Assembly (NCBI GenBank): GCA_905236365.1
Contig: CAJOPP010000322.1
Location: 1 to 6,203 of the forward strand
DNA length: 6,203 nucleotides
Direction: 5' to 3'
Source: an uncultured Lachnospiraceae bacterium
GTDB lineage: Bacteria > Bacillota > Clostridia > Lachnospirales > Lachnospiraceae
Made by a program: the position numbers and the translations under genes. Shown in pieces: positions 1 to 6,202 of this stretch. Within the stretch, counting starts at the first letter, position 1. Every line of letters starts with the position of its first letter. The notes under the pieces were generated by a model. That model searched no databases. It saw only the letters and a program-made list of their open reading frames with translations, and was not told where the DNA came from.

Positions 1-1
1 G

Positions 2-178
2 GCTGCAGTGGGATTGCTGGGAATTGGAAGCTTGTTGCTGGCATTTGTAGGAATTGTTTTTACTGTAAGTGCATGGAAGTCGTCAGATGGAGGATTACTG
101 ATGAAGAGAATTGCGGGTATTTTGAATGCAATTCCGTTTTTAGTAGCAATTGCACTTTATGTTATTGGTTGGATGTGA
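2..178 (+). CDS. C-terminal part of a small membrane protein, DUF6142-like (5' end outside the window)
   Basis: An open frame enters from the left edge and stops at TGA 176-178, giving 58 visible residues. Two hydrophobic stretches are visible: about residues 4-25 (ending FTVSAW) and about 40-57 (AGILNAIPFLVAIALYVIGW). They are separated by a short polar loop, KSSDGGLLMKR, so this is the end of an integral membrane protein with at least two helices. From memory, the pattern and its position before an M29 aminopeptidase resemble the small DUF6142 family of Lachnospiraceae, which has no known function. The membrane character is seen directly; the family name is a recollection. The stop overlaps an ATG at 178 in the aminopeptidase frame, but the true start of that gene is probably further downstream, so the two genes may be co-transcribed without being tightly coupled. 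Confidence 0.75.
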   Translation, partial: AAVGLLGIGSLLLAFVGIVFTVSAWKSSDGGLLMKRIAGILNAIPFLVAIALYVIGWM

Positions 179-241
179 TGAGTGAAAAATTAAATTTTCG
201 CTCTCATATTTTTATTTTAAGTGGACAAAAATATAAGAAAA

Positions 242-255
242 GAGGAAAAAAATTG
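242..255 (+). promoter_or_regulatory. Ribosome binding site that favours a TTG start at 253
   Basis: GAGGA at 242-246 lies 6 bases before TTG 253-255, a normal Shine-Dalgarno spacing. The ATG at 178 has only a weak purine run upstream (GGTTGGATGTG). The stretch 178-252 is only about 21% G+C by hand count, far below the coding sequence around it, as expected for a spacer. The protein read from TTG begins (M)RYRELLKEEN, which resembles how I recall related aminopeptidases beginning. TTG is therefore preferred, with ATG 178 as the main alternative. Confidence 0.55.
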
Positions 256-2328
256 CGTTATAGGGAATTATTAAAAGAAGAAAATGATAGTGTGCTGGAA
301 CGTTATACCCTCGCAGTAGAACGTATTACATTCTTTTTGAACAGTGAGACAAGCCTGCAGGAACCATATAAGGATTATTTTGTAAAGACTGCACTTTTCT
401 TACAGGAGATGGATCGTTTAAAGCGGCATATTGATACAGATGATTTGAAAGACTACAGTTTCGAAGCGTTACAGACATATAATCGCAGCCTGTATCAGGA
501 TATTTTGTCAGAGGATGGAGCTTATGAAGAGAGCTATGCTAATCCGGCGTATGCTGTGAAACGACTGGGAGCAGAGCTTGGTCCACTTCTTAGCTTTTTG
601 TATGTTGAGATTCGTGGGGATATTATCTATGCTGTAGAACAACGTTTATTTAACATGACTATTAATGCAGAGCTCTTTATTCAGGTGCTTTGTCTATTTG
701 AAGAAGGTATTCCGGATGCGAAGGAAATAAAAGAAATTCTTTACTATTTTATCAGCGATTATTCGGATCACACAGTTGATTATCGAACCAGAGAAATGTT
801 AGATCCTTCATTGGATTTTGCTACGGATATCATTATGAACAGCGATTTGACGGATTTGAGGTATCTTTTCCGTTATGGTGATTATATTACAGACAATGAA
901 ATTCGTTTGGCAGATTTTTTGAATCGTATGCCGGAAGATGAGATTGAAGCTATGGCATATACGTATACTCACGGTTATGAAGAGGGATTTCGGATTGCAG
1001 GAATAGATCTCACTAAGAAAAAAAACGTGAACATTCGTTATGCAATCGGTCAGGAGCGTATGATTCGGGCAGCAATTGTACAGTTCAGAAAAATGGGACT
1101 TACACCAATTATCTATCGGGCACCGATTATTGGGGGAAATCGGAGGGCAGGATATTCCGGTACATCGCCAAATAAACAATATGATTATGATCATCGTCAG
1201 GATTACACAATCTATCTGGATAAGGCTTACGTAGAACGAAGAACGGCTATTCTTCGAAATTCTTATGAGAGTAGAAAAGAACTGGCGAAGGAATATGCCG
1301 GTCCGGCAGTGATAGAGGTGTTTGGAGAAAATCCGTTTGAACCGAGGAATAAAGAAGAAAATCTCAAACTTTCTGAGAAACAGCAGAAGTTATCGGTACA
1401 GATGACCTCGGAGAGTGCAAAAATTGTCAATGAATATATTCCACATAAAGATTATAGTTTTACGATTATTGCATATCCGATTCCGGAAATCGGGGAACAG
1501 TTTGAAGAGATATTTAAAGAGATTATCAAAGTTAATACATTGGATAATGAGGCATACAAAAAGGTACAGCAGATTCTGATCAATGAACTGGATCAGGCGG
1601 TGTCTGTCAGAGTTCTAGGTAAAGGGGAAAATCGTACCGATATGCTGGTTATGATGCATGATTTGGAGAATCCGGAAAAGGAGACAAACTTCGAAAACTG
1701 TACAGCGGATGTGAACATTCCGGTAGGAGAGGTATTTACTTCGCCGAAATTAACCGGTACTAAAGGTGTGCTGAATGTATCGGAAGTATATTTGAATGAA
1801 TTAAAATTTAAAAATATTTTGTTGACCTTTGAAAATGGAAAGATAATAGATTATACCTGTGATAATTTTGAAACGGAAGAAGAGAACAGAGCCTATATTA
1901 AGGAAAATGTGCTCTTTAACAGAGAAACACTTCCGATTGGTGAGTTCGCAATTGGAACCAATACGACTGCTTATGTAATGGCAAATGCCTATGATATTGT
2001 TTATAAACTTCCTATCCTGATTGTTGAGAAGATGGGACCGCATTTTGCTGTGGGTGATACTTGTTATAGTCACAGTGAGGAGAACCGATTGTACAATCCG
2101 GATGGCAAGGAGATTGTGGCGAAAGAGAATGAATGCTCCCTACTCCGGAAGACGGATGAATCCAAGGCATATTTTAATTGCCATACTGATATCACGATTC
2201 CTTATGATGAGATTGCTTCGATTGTCAGTATTCATGAAGATGGAACTGAAGTTTCGATTATTGAAAATGGAAGATTTGTATTAGAAGGATGTGATATGCT
2301 AAATGAGCCTTTCTGCTCGGAAAAATGA
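253..2328 (+). CDS. M29-family metallo-aminopeptidase with long N-terminal extension
   Basis: Predicted cytoplasmic metal-dependent aminopeptidase of the M29 family (AmpS/AmpT/PepS type), which removes N-terminal residues from peptides. The protein is 691 residues from TTG 253, or 716 from ATG 178. All five family metal-ligand positions are recognisable: E493 (PVGEVFTSP), E564 (PIGEFAIGTN), H597 (GPHFAVGD), and H644 with D646 (CHTD). A tyrosine follows H597 closely (GDTCY). The M29 part starts near residue 233. Residues 1-232 are an acidic, mostly helical extension containing SYANPAYAVKRLG; typical M29 enzymes have only about 410 residues. From memory, this long form is common in Lachnospiraceae. 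No signal peptide or membrane segment is seen. The gene follows a membrane-protein gene and ends before a strong hairpin. Substrate preference cannot be read from the sequence. An ATG at 73 is also in frame but lies deep inside the upstream gene and was rejected. Confidence 0.9.
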   Translation: MRYRELLKEENDSVLERYTLAVERITFFLNSETSLQEPYKDYFVKTALFLQEMDRLKRHIDTDDLKDYSFEALQTYNRSLYQDILSEDGAYEESYANPAYAVKRLGAELGPLLSFLYVEIRGDIIYAVEQRLFNMTINAELFIQVLCLFEEGIPDAKEIKEILYYFISDYSDHTVDYRTREMLDPSLDFATDIIMNSDLTDLRYLFRYGDYITDNEIRLADFLNRMPEDEIEAMAYTYTHGYEEGFRIAGIDLTKKKNVNIRYAIGQERMIRAAIVQFRKMGLTPIIYRAPIIGGNRRAGYSGTSPNKQYDYDHRQDYTIYLDKAYVERRTAILRNSYESRKELAKEYAGPAVIEVFGENPFEPRNKEENLKLSEKQQKLSVQMTSESAKIVNEYIPHKDYSFTIIAYPIPEIGEQFEEIFKEIIKVNTLDNEAYKKVQQILINELDQAVSVRVLGKGENRTDMLVMMHDLENPEKETNFENCTADVNIPVGEVFTSPKLTGTKGVLNVSEVYLNELKFKNILLTFENGKIIDYTCDNFETEEENRAYIKENVLFNRETLPIGEFAIGTNTTAYVMANAYDIVYKLPILIVEKMGPHFAVGDTCYSHSEENRLYNPDGKEIVAKENECSLLRKTDESKAYFNCHTDITIPYDEIASIVSIHEDGTEVSIIENGRFVLEGCDMLNEPFCSEK

Positions 2329-2423
2329 TTTTGATGTCGAATATATGCATTTACGTTTTGCTTCGTCTGGTTGCAAAAACAATATGCGTTTCCACACAGT
2401 TTCATTCGTTTGTGAACAATGGG

Positions 2424-2462
2424 TCAAGCGGACATGTTAGCATGTCCGCTTGATTTTATGCT
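2424..2462 (+). terminator. Rho-independent terminator after the aminopeptidase gene
   Basis: TCAAGCGGACATG (2424-2436) pairs perfectly over 13 bp with CATGTCCGCTTGA (2441-2453) around a TTAG loop. A T-rich but interrupted tail follows (TTTTATGCTTTT). The minus-strand side has no T tract, so the hairpin mainly serves plus-strand transcription. It could still be a member of a dispersed palindrome family. Confidence 0.75.
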
Positions 2463-2539
2463 TTTACGCGATAATCAGGCATTCCGACTTAGCGAAATTC
2501 TTATTTTTTCGTGACGGTTCTGCTTTCCGAAGTGAGGTG

Positions 2540-2884
2540 TTAATCTTCAATATCCAGTAATTTCCGAATGGCAGAGTTATAATATTTTCGGGAACGGTAT
2601 TTAATGATGATCTCCCGTTCTTCCGGAGTCAGAATCAGTGGAGCCTTGTCAGGTGGTCCGTCATAGCCCAAAGATTCTAATATATTGTTGATTTTATAGA
2701 TTTTACATAGCATTAACAGCAAATCCGCTGCCGGTTGATTTTGGGAATTTTCCCAGCCATATAGTGTCTTTGGGGAAATTGTAACACCGTAGTCTTTTTT
2801 TAATTGATCGACTACCTGCTGGACAGAGTATTCATTTGCTTTTCTGTAATATCGTAACATTCTTCCAAGATTTTCGTTTTTCAT
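2540..2884 (-). CDS. XRE-family helix-turn-helix transcriptional regulator
   Basis: This 114-residue protein is a probable DNA-binding repressor with an N-terminal Cro/CI-type domain at about residues 4-65. The visible pattern is LGRMLRYYRKANEYSVQQVV, then a recognition-helix region ISPKTLYGWENSQNQPAADL, then LLMLCKIYKI. The segment SPKTLYGWENSQNQP is the classic XRE signature. The C-terminal tail LTPEEREIIIKYRSRKYY...AIRKLLDIED is charged and helical, probably a dimerisation or effector region. I chose the ATG at 2884. The upstream ATG at 2896 has AGGAA touching the start codon, too close to serve it, whereas 2884 has GGGG six bases upstream, itself a weak site. The gene has its own consensus promoter and diverges from a second small HTH gene. 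Shared control of the two genes and autoregulation are inferred from the layout and the inverted repeats. The target genes are unknown. Confidence 0.9.
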   Translation of the reverse strand: MKNENLGRMLRYYRKANEYSVQQVVDQLKKDYGVTISPKTLYGWENSQNQPAADLLLMLCKIYKINNILESLGYDGPPDKAPLILTPEEREIIIKYRSRKYYNSAIRKLLDIED

Positions 2885-2913
2885 AATAATCCCCATTTCC
2901 TGTGTATATTTAA

Positions 2914-2936
2914 TGATTCTAAGTGATGCTGAATCA
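2914..2936. repeat. Inverted repeat in the leader of the XRE gene, possible operator
   Basis: TGATTC (2914-2919) and GAATCA (2931-2936) form a 6-bp inverted repeat with an 11-base spacer. It lies just downstream of the predicted start of the minus-strand transcript (about 2945) and before the ribosome site. A repressor bound there could block its own transcription. A chance 6-bp match in AT-rich DNA is also possible. Confidence 0.3.
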
Positions 2937-2951
2937 ATTTATTAGTTTAAT

Positions 2952-2979
2952 ATTATAGTAATAATTCGTTTGATGTCAA
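2952..2979 (-). promoter_or_regulatory. Sigma-A promoter of the XRE gene
   Basis: On the minus strand, a perfect -35 TTGACA (2979-2974) and a perfect -10 TATAAT (2957-2952) are separated by 16 bp. Transcription should start near 2945, giving a leader of about 60 bases before ATG 2884. Both hexamers match consensus, so the promoter should be strong unless repressed. Confidence 0.85.
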
Positions 2980-2980
2980 C

Positions 2981-2997
2981 AAAATACTGGCTATTTT
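2981..2997. promoter_or_regulatory. Candidate shared operator between the divergent promoters
   Basis: AAAATA (2981-2986) and TATTTT (2992-2997) form an inverted repeat around CTGGC. The 17-bp pseudo-palindrome sits between the minus-strand -35 box (2974-2979) and the plus-strand -35 box (3009-3014). Its size and place suit an XRE dimer controlling both promoters. The role is inferred from geometry only. Confidence 0.4.
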
Positions 2998-3008
2998 AGA
3001 AAAAGAAA

Positions 3009-3037
3009 TTGATATTCCACAAAGAATGGAATATAAT
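3009..3037 (+). promoter_or_regulatory. Sigma-A promoter of the small HTH gene
   Basis: The -35 TTGATA (3009-3014) and the -10 TATAAT (3032-3037) are 17 bp apart. The start of transcription is expected near 3044, about 40 bases before ATG 3085. It diverges from the XRE-gene promoter, with 29 bp between the two -35 boxes. Confidence 0.8.
3012..3034. promoter_or_regulatory. Candidate operator filling the promoter spacer
   Basis: ATATTCCA (3012-3019) and TGGAATAT (3027-3034) form a perfect 8-bp inverted repeat with a 7-base centre. It begins inside the -35 box and ends inside the -10 box of the plus-strand promoter. A protein bound here would exclude RNA polymerase, so this is a good repressor-operator candidate. 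Which protein binds is unknown; either neighbouring HTH protein is possible. Confidence 0.55.
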
Positions 3038-3084
3038 GAAAAAAATGATCAAAAAATCTATATTACATAGAATGGAGGACTGAT

Positions 3085-3276
3085 ATGAGAGTTGAGATTT
3101 ATTTATTGGATTATATTCGTCAACATGATATCTCCAGAGATCAGATGATACAGGATACAGGAATTGATTTGGAAATGTTAGTAAGTAAAGGGAAGGAACT
3201 TGTATCGGATGAATTTCTTGGCTTATGCATGTATTTGGGAATTACACCGGATGAAGTCAGCGACCAGATTCTGTAA
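3085..3276 (+). CDS. Small XRE-like helix-turn-helix protein, 63 residues
   Basis: Short intracellular protein, probably a Cro-like DNA-binding protein. Five helices in the order of a Cro/CI fold can be proposed: EIYLLDYIRQH (about 4-14), SRDQMIQDTGI (17-27), DLEMLVSKG (28-36), VSDEFLGLCMYLG (40-52) and TPDEVSDQIL (54-63). The segments SRDQMIQDTGIDLEMLVSKG and SDEFLGLCMYLGITPDEV follow the XRE spacing, although the usual recognition-helix residues are weak. The protein is hardly longer than the fold and has no effector domain. GGAGG at 3074-3078 sits 6 bases before the ATG, which makes the start firm. It has its own promoter and diverges from the XRE regulator. The function is not recognised beyond the fold, and the HTH assignment itself is an inference from the helix pattern. 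Confidence 0.8.
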   Translation: MRVEIYLLDYIRQHDISRDQMIQDTGIDLEMLVSKGKELVSDEFLGLCMYLGITPDEVSDQIL

Positions 3277-3381
3277 AGAAATGTATGTTTTTATTTGAAA
3301 GAGGATTAACACATTGAGAAAGAAAATATACGTTACTTGTGGCGGAATGAATGACAATTGAATTAAAATAAACGGTAAGTT

Positions 3382-3412
3382 GGCAGGAAAGAAGTACACT
3401 GCCTTATTTTTT
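3382..3412 (+). terminator. Weak hairpin plus T-run before the hydratase promoter
   Basis: GGCAG (3382-3386) can pair with CTGCC (3399-3403) across a 12-base loop, followed by TTATTTTTT. The stem is only 5 bp, so termination would be weak. It is correctly placed to end the small HTH transcript just before the next promoter. Confidence 0.35.
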
Positions 3413-3415
3413 AAA

Positions 3416-3444
3416 TTGAAAAGTTCTTTTGATTATGCTACAAT
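3416..3444 (+). promoter_or_regulatory. Extended -10 promoter of the hydratase gene
   Basis: The -35 TTGAAA (3416-3421) and the -10 TACAAT (3439-3444) are separated by 17 bp, and TGC stands directly before the -10 (extended -10 motif). The transcript should start near 3451. In-frame ATG codons at 3429 and upstream of that point lie inside the promoter, which rules them out as translation starts. Confidence 0.75.
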
Positions 3445-3494
3445 GGTTGTCGATTGAGAATATTTTTCAGGAAGACAATAAGGAGGAAGAACGC

Positions 3495-5777
3495 ATGATT
3501 AAGTTGTACGAAGGCGGTGCTTATCTTGTAAATGGTACAGAAATCATTGAAGATGGGGCCAATCAGGAAGAGATTTTAAAGAATAAGACCGGGAGTGTAG
3601 TTTCTAAGGAAGAGGCAGCAAAGAATACGATTGCTTATAATATTTTGAAGGCACATAACACTTCTGATAATATGGAGAAACTGCAAATCAAGTTTGATAA
3701 GCTGACATCTCATGATATCACATTTGTTGGTATTATTCAGACTGCAAGAGCATCCGGTCTTGAGAAGTTTCCGATTCCTTATGTTTTGACAAACTGTCAC
3801 AATTCTTTGTGTGCAGTGGGCGGAACAATCAATGAGGATGACCATATGTTTGGTCTTTCCTGTGCAAAGAAGTATGGTGGTGTTTATGTACCTCCGCATC
3901 AGGCAGTTATTCATCAGTTTGCCAGAGAAATGTTGGCAGAATGTGGTGCTATGATCTTAGGTTCCGATTCCCATACACGGTATGGTGCATTAGGAACCAT
4001 GGCAATCGGAGAAGGCGGCGGAGAACTGGTTAAACAGTTGCTGTCTCAGACATATGATGTAAATATGCCAGGAGTTGTTGGTATTTATTTAGATGGTAAG
4101 CCGGAAGCCGGTGTAGGACCACAGGATGTAGCTCTTGCAATCATTGGTGCAGTATTTGCAAATGGCTATGTTAAAAATAAGGTAATGGAGTTCGTTGGAC
4201 CTGGTGTGGATCAGTTAAGTGCAGATTACAGAATCGGTATCGATGTTATGACCACAGAGACAACCTGTCTCTCTTCCATCTGGAAAACAGACAGCAAAGT
4301 AAAAGAGTTTTACGATATTCATGGAAGAAGTGAGAGTTATAAGGAATTGAATCCGGGTGCGGTGACCTATTATGATGGACTTGTATATGTAGATTTAAGT
4401 AAGGTGAAGCCTATGATCGCAATGCCGTTCCATCCAAGTAATACATACACGATCGAGGAGCTCAATGCAAATCTGATGGATATTCTGGAGGATTGTGAGA
4501 AGCGTGCATTGGTGAGTCTGGACGGCAAGGTTGACTTTACATTAAAAGATAAAGTACGGGATGGAAAATTGTATGTTGATCAGGGTATTATTGCCGGATG
4601 TGCCGGTGGTGGATTTGAGAATATCTGTGCGGCAGCAGATATCTTAAAGGGAGCAAGTATTGGTGCGGATGAGTTTACATTAAGTGTTTACCCTGCTTCT
4701 ACACCGATTTATATGGAATTGGCAAAAAATGGAAAGCTGGCAGATTTGATCGGAACCGGTGCAATTGTGAAGACGGCATTTTGCGGTCCGTGTTTTGGTG
4801 CCGGTGATACTCCTGCAAACAATGCGTTTTCTATCCGGCATTCGACCAGAAACTTCCCGAATCGCGAAGGTTCTAAGGTTCAGAACGGACAGATTTCTTC
4901 CGTAGCTCTGATGGATGCCCGTTCCATTGCTGCAACGGCTGCAAATAAGGGTTATCTGACTGCTGCAACAGAGATAGATGTGAACTACACCAATCCAAAA
5001 TATTACTTTGACAAGACGATTTATGAGAACCGTGTCTATGATGGCGTTGGCAAGGCAGATCCGTCTGTAGAGATTAAGTTTGGACCGAATATCAAGGATT
5101 GGCCTTCTATGGTGGCACTGACAGATAATCTGGTACTCAAGGTTGCTTCTGTGATCAACGATCCGGTAACAACGACTGATGAGCTGATTCCTTCCGGAGA
5201 GACTTCATCTTACCGTTCTAACCCATTGGGTCTTGCGGAATTTACATTATCCCGTAAAGATCCGGAGTATGTGGGAAGAGCCAAAGCAATTCAGGCAGTA
5301 GAGAAGGTAAGAGAAGAAGGTAAGTGCATGGGTGAGGCATATCCGGAAATGAAAGAGATTATGAAAAAGATTGAAGAGACATTCCCAGAGGTTAGTGGTG
5401 AGAATACCGGAGTTGGTTCTACTATTTTTGCAGTAAAACCGGGAGATGGTTCTGCACGTGAGCAGGCAGCTTCCTGTCAGAAGGTACTTGGAGGCTGGGC
5501 AAATGTTGCGAAAGAATATGCGACTAAGAGATATCGTTCGAATCTGATCAATTGGGGTATGCTTCCATTCCTAATGCCGGAGGATTATGCATTTGAGATT
5601 GATGATTATATCTTCATTCCGGATATTGTAAAGGCTGTGAAGGAGAAGAATGATAATATCAAAGCTTATGTGGTTAACAAAGATATGAAGGAGTTGACGT
5701 TCCACCTTGGAGATTTGACAGATGATGAGCGGGAAATCATCCTAAAGGGTTGTCTGATTAATTATAATCGCAGATAA
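3495..5777 (+). CDS. Aconitase-superfamily hydratase (YbhJ-like), 760 residues
   Basis: Predicted cytoplasmic [4Fe-4S] hydro-lyase, substrate unknown; it resembles the uncharacterised YbhJ-type hydratases more than housekeeping aconitase. Visible core motifs are [10 protein letters not shown] (H140 at the usual HQ position), GSDSHT (D158, S159, H160), a first cluster cysteine C369 in an unusual [10 protein letters not shown] context, CGPCFG (C430, C433), [10 protein letters not shown] (R452 and R457, spaced like the substrate arginines of aconitase) and [10 protein letters not shown] (S653, R655). The C-terminal swivel domain, about 600-760, contains [15 protein letters not shown]. All three cluster cysteines are therefore present. 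The usual CDH motif is replaced by TNCHNS (C101, H102), the usual SCTN motif is missing, and the SSR motif reads SAR. The start at 3495 is set by AGGAGG at 3481-3486, 8 bases upstream. The gene appears monocistronic, with its own promoter and a strong terminator. A pathway role cannot be deduced from these neighbours. Confidence 0.9.
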   Translation: MIKLYEGGAYLVNGTEIIEDGANQEEILKNKTGSVVSKEEAAKNTIAYNILKAHNTSDNMEKLQIKFDKLTSHDITFVGIIQTARASGLEKFPIPYVLTNCHNSLCAVGGTINEDDHMFGLSCAKKYGGVYVPPHQAVIHQFAREMLAECGAMILGSDSHTRYGALGTMAIGEGGGELVKQLLSQTYDVNMPGVVGIYLDGKPEAGVGPQDVALAIIGAVFANGYVKNKVMEFVGPGVDQLSADYRIGIDVMTTETTCLSSIWKTDSKVKEFYDIHGRSESYKELNPGAVTYYDGLVYVDLSKVKPMIAMPFHPSNTYTIEELNANLMDILEDCEKRALVSLDGKVDFTLKDKVRDGKLYVDQGIIAGCAGGGFENICAAADILKGASIGADEFTLSVYPASTPIYMELAKNGKLADLIGTGAIVKTAFCGPCFGAGDTPANNAFSIRHSTRNFPNREGSKVQNGQISSVALMDARSIAATAANKGYLTAATEIDVNYTNPKYYFDKTIYENRVYDGVGKADPSVEIKFGPNIKDWPSMVALTDNLVLKVASVINDPVTTTDELIPSGETSSYRSNPLGLAEFTLSRKDPEYVGRAKAIQAVEKVREEGKCMGEAYPEMKEIMKKIEETFPEVSGENTGVGSTIFAVKPGDGSAREQAASCQKVLGGWANVAKEYATKRYRSNLINWGMLPFLMPEDYAFEIDDYIFIPDIVKAVKEKNDNIKAYVVNKDMKELTFHLGDLTDDEREIILKGCLINYNRR

Positions 5778-5824
5778 GAATGAAATCCAGACAACAGGTA
5801 TTTGTCGAAAAGAAATGTTCGATT

Positions 5825-5856
5825 AGAAAAAGGCAGCTTAGGCTGTCTTTTTCTTT
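5825..5856 (+). terminator. Rho-independent terminator after the hydratase gene
   Basis: AGAAAAAGGCAGC (5825-5837) pairs with GCTGTCTTTTTCT (5842-5854) over 13 bp, with one G-U pair and a TTAG loop. The 3' arm carries the T run. The A run on the 5' arm means it could also work on the minus strand. It starts 47 bases after the hydratase stop codon. Confidence 0.9.
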
Positions 5857-5910
5857 AAAGGTAACTTTGTTAACCTCCGGCTCTGTTATTTAATGGCAGG
5901 TGAGTGAACT

Positions 5911-5923
5911 GTAACACTGTTAC
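5911..5923. repeat. Short palindrome GTAAC-ACT-GTTAC
   Basis: A perfect 5-bp inverted repeat around ACT lies about 43 bases upstream of the predicted promoter at 5954-5982. It could be a regulator site for that promoter. No regulator family is recognised, and a chance occurrence is possible. Confidence 0.25.
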
Positions 5924-5953
5924 GATTATGTTTGTGGATTCGTTATACAGCAC

Positions 5954-5982
5954 TTTTATTAATTTGGAAATTGTGGTATAAT
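5954..5982 (+). promoter_or_regulatory. Orphan extended -10 promoter reading into the terminal structured block
   Basis: TATAAT (5977-5982) is preceded by TGG (extended -10). The -35 region TTTTAT (5954-5959) is poor at 17-bp spacing. A second TATAAT at 5989-5994 lies within the palindrome ATTATATAAT. A start near 5989 would place the structured block at 6029-6203 about 40 bases into the transcript. No gene start or ribosome site follows within the window, so the product is either a non-coding RNA or a gene beyond the edge. Confidence 0.55.
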
Positions 5983-6028
5983 GAATTATATAATATTTCA
6001 AATTGTTTGGGTGGTATACAATACAAAA

Positions 6029-6124
6029 TATATCTCAGACAGAGATGACCCCCGCCTCTAAGCAAAGCGTAGGCGGGGGCAGGAAACTTGTCTCAGGCGA
6101 GGTTCAATCTCAGTCCGAGATATA
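6029..6124. repeat. MITE-like segment with terminal inverted repeats and internal GC hairpin
   Basis: The left arm (6029-6046, TATATCTCAGACAGAGAT) matches the reverse complement of the right arm (6107-6124) at 16 of 18 positions. Between them CCCCCGCCT (6049-6057) pairs perfectly with AGGCGGGGG (6071-6079) around a 13-base loop. Each arm can also fold on itself: ATCTC pairs with GAGAT over a 5-base loop, at 6032-6046 and at 6107-6121. The segment is much richer in G+C than the AT-rich DNA just before it and encodes no convincing protein. No T tract follows the GC hairpin on either strand, so it is not a standard terminator. It may be a small non-autonomous mobile repeat or a structured RNA domain. 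No target-site duplication was found. Confidence 0.6.
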
Positions 6125-6129
6125 CGCTC

Positions 6130-6202
6130 CGCGAGGATGCGCAGGGATTTGCATATGAAATATGTCAGCATAGCTGACGCAAATCCCGCGCCAAGACTCG
6201 CG
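6130..6202. repeat. Nested hairpin forming a three-way junction
   Basis: From outside in, CGCGAG (6130-6135) pairs with CTCGCG (6197-6202), GCGC (6139-6142) with GCGC (6188-6191), and GGGATTTGC (6144-6152) with GCAAATCCC (6179-6187). Inside, two hairpins abut with no unpaired bases at the junction: ATAT-GAA-ATAT (6153-6163) and GTCAGC-ATA-GCTGAC (6164-6178). The only interruptions are an internal loop GAT/CAAGA and one bulged A. It follows the MITE-like segment after only 5 bases and reaches the window edge, so it may continue. The pairing is seen directly; whether it acts as RNA or as DNA is unknown. Confidence 0.65.

Noticed and set aside
73..177. ATG at 73 as the aminopeptidase start
   Set aside because: It overlaps the upstream membrane-protein gene by over 100 bases, has no ribosome site, and the extra residues are just that gene read in another frame.
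808..1194. Reverse-strand open frame inside the aminopeptidase gene
   Set aside because: It is a shadow of a well-conserved gene, has no ribosome site and reads as low-complexity isoleucine/cysteine-rich sequence.
3429..3494. ATG codons near 3429 as the hydratase start
   Set aside because: They lie inside the promoter (3416-3444), upstream of the expected transcript start. AGGAGG at 3481 clearly serves ATG 3495.
5866..5880. Rex-like half-site TTGTTAAC after the hydratase terminator
   Set aside because: Only one half-site is present, with no properly spaced inverted partner. It also sits downstream of the terminator and far from a promoter.
6049..6079. GC-rich hairpin as an intrinsic terminator
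   Set aside because: No T tract follows on either strand.
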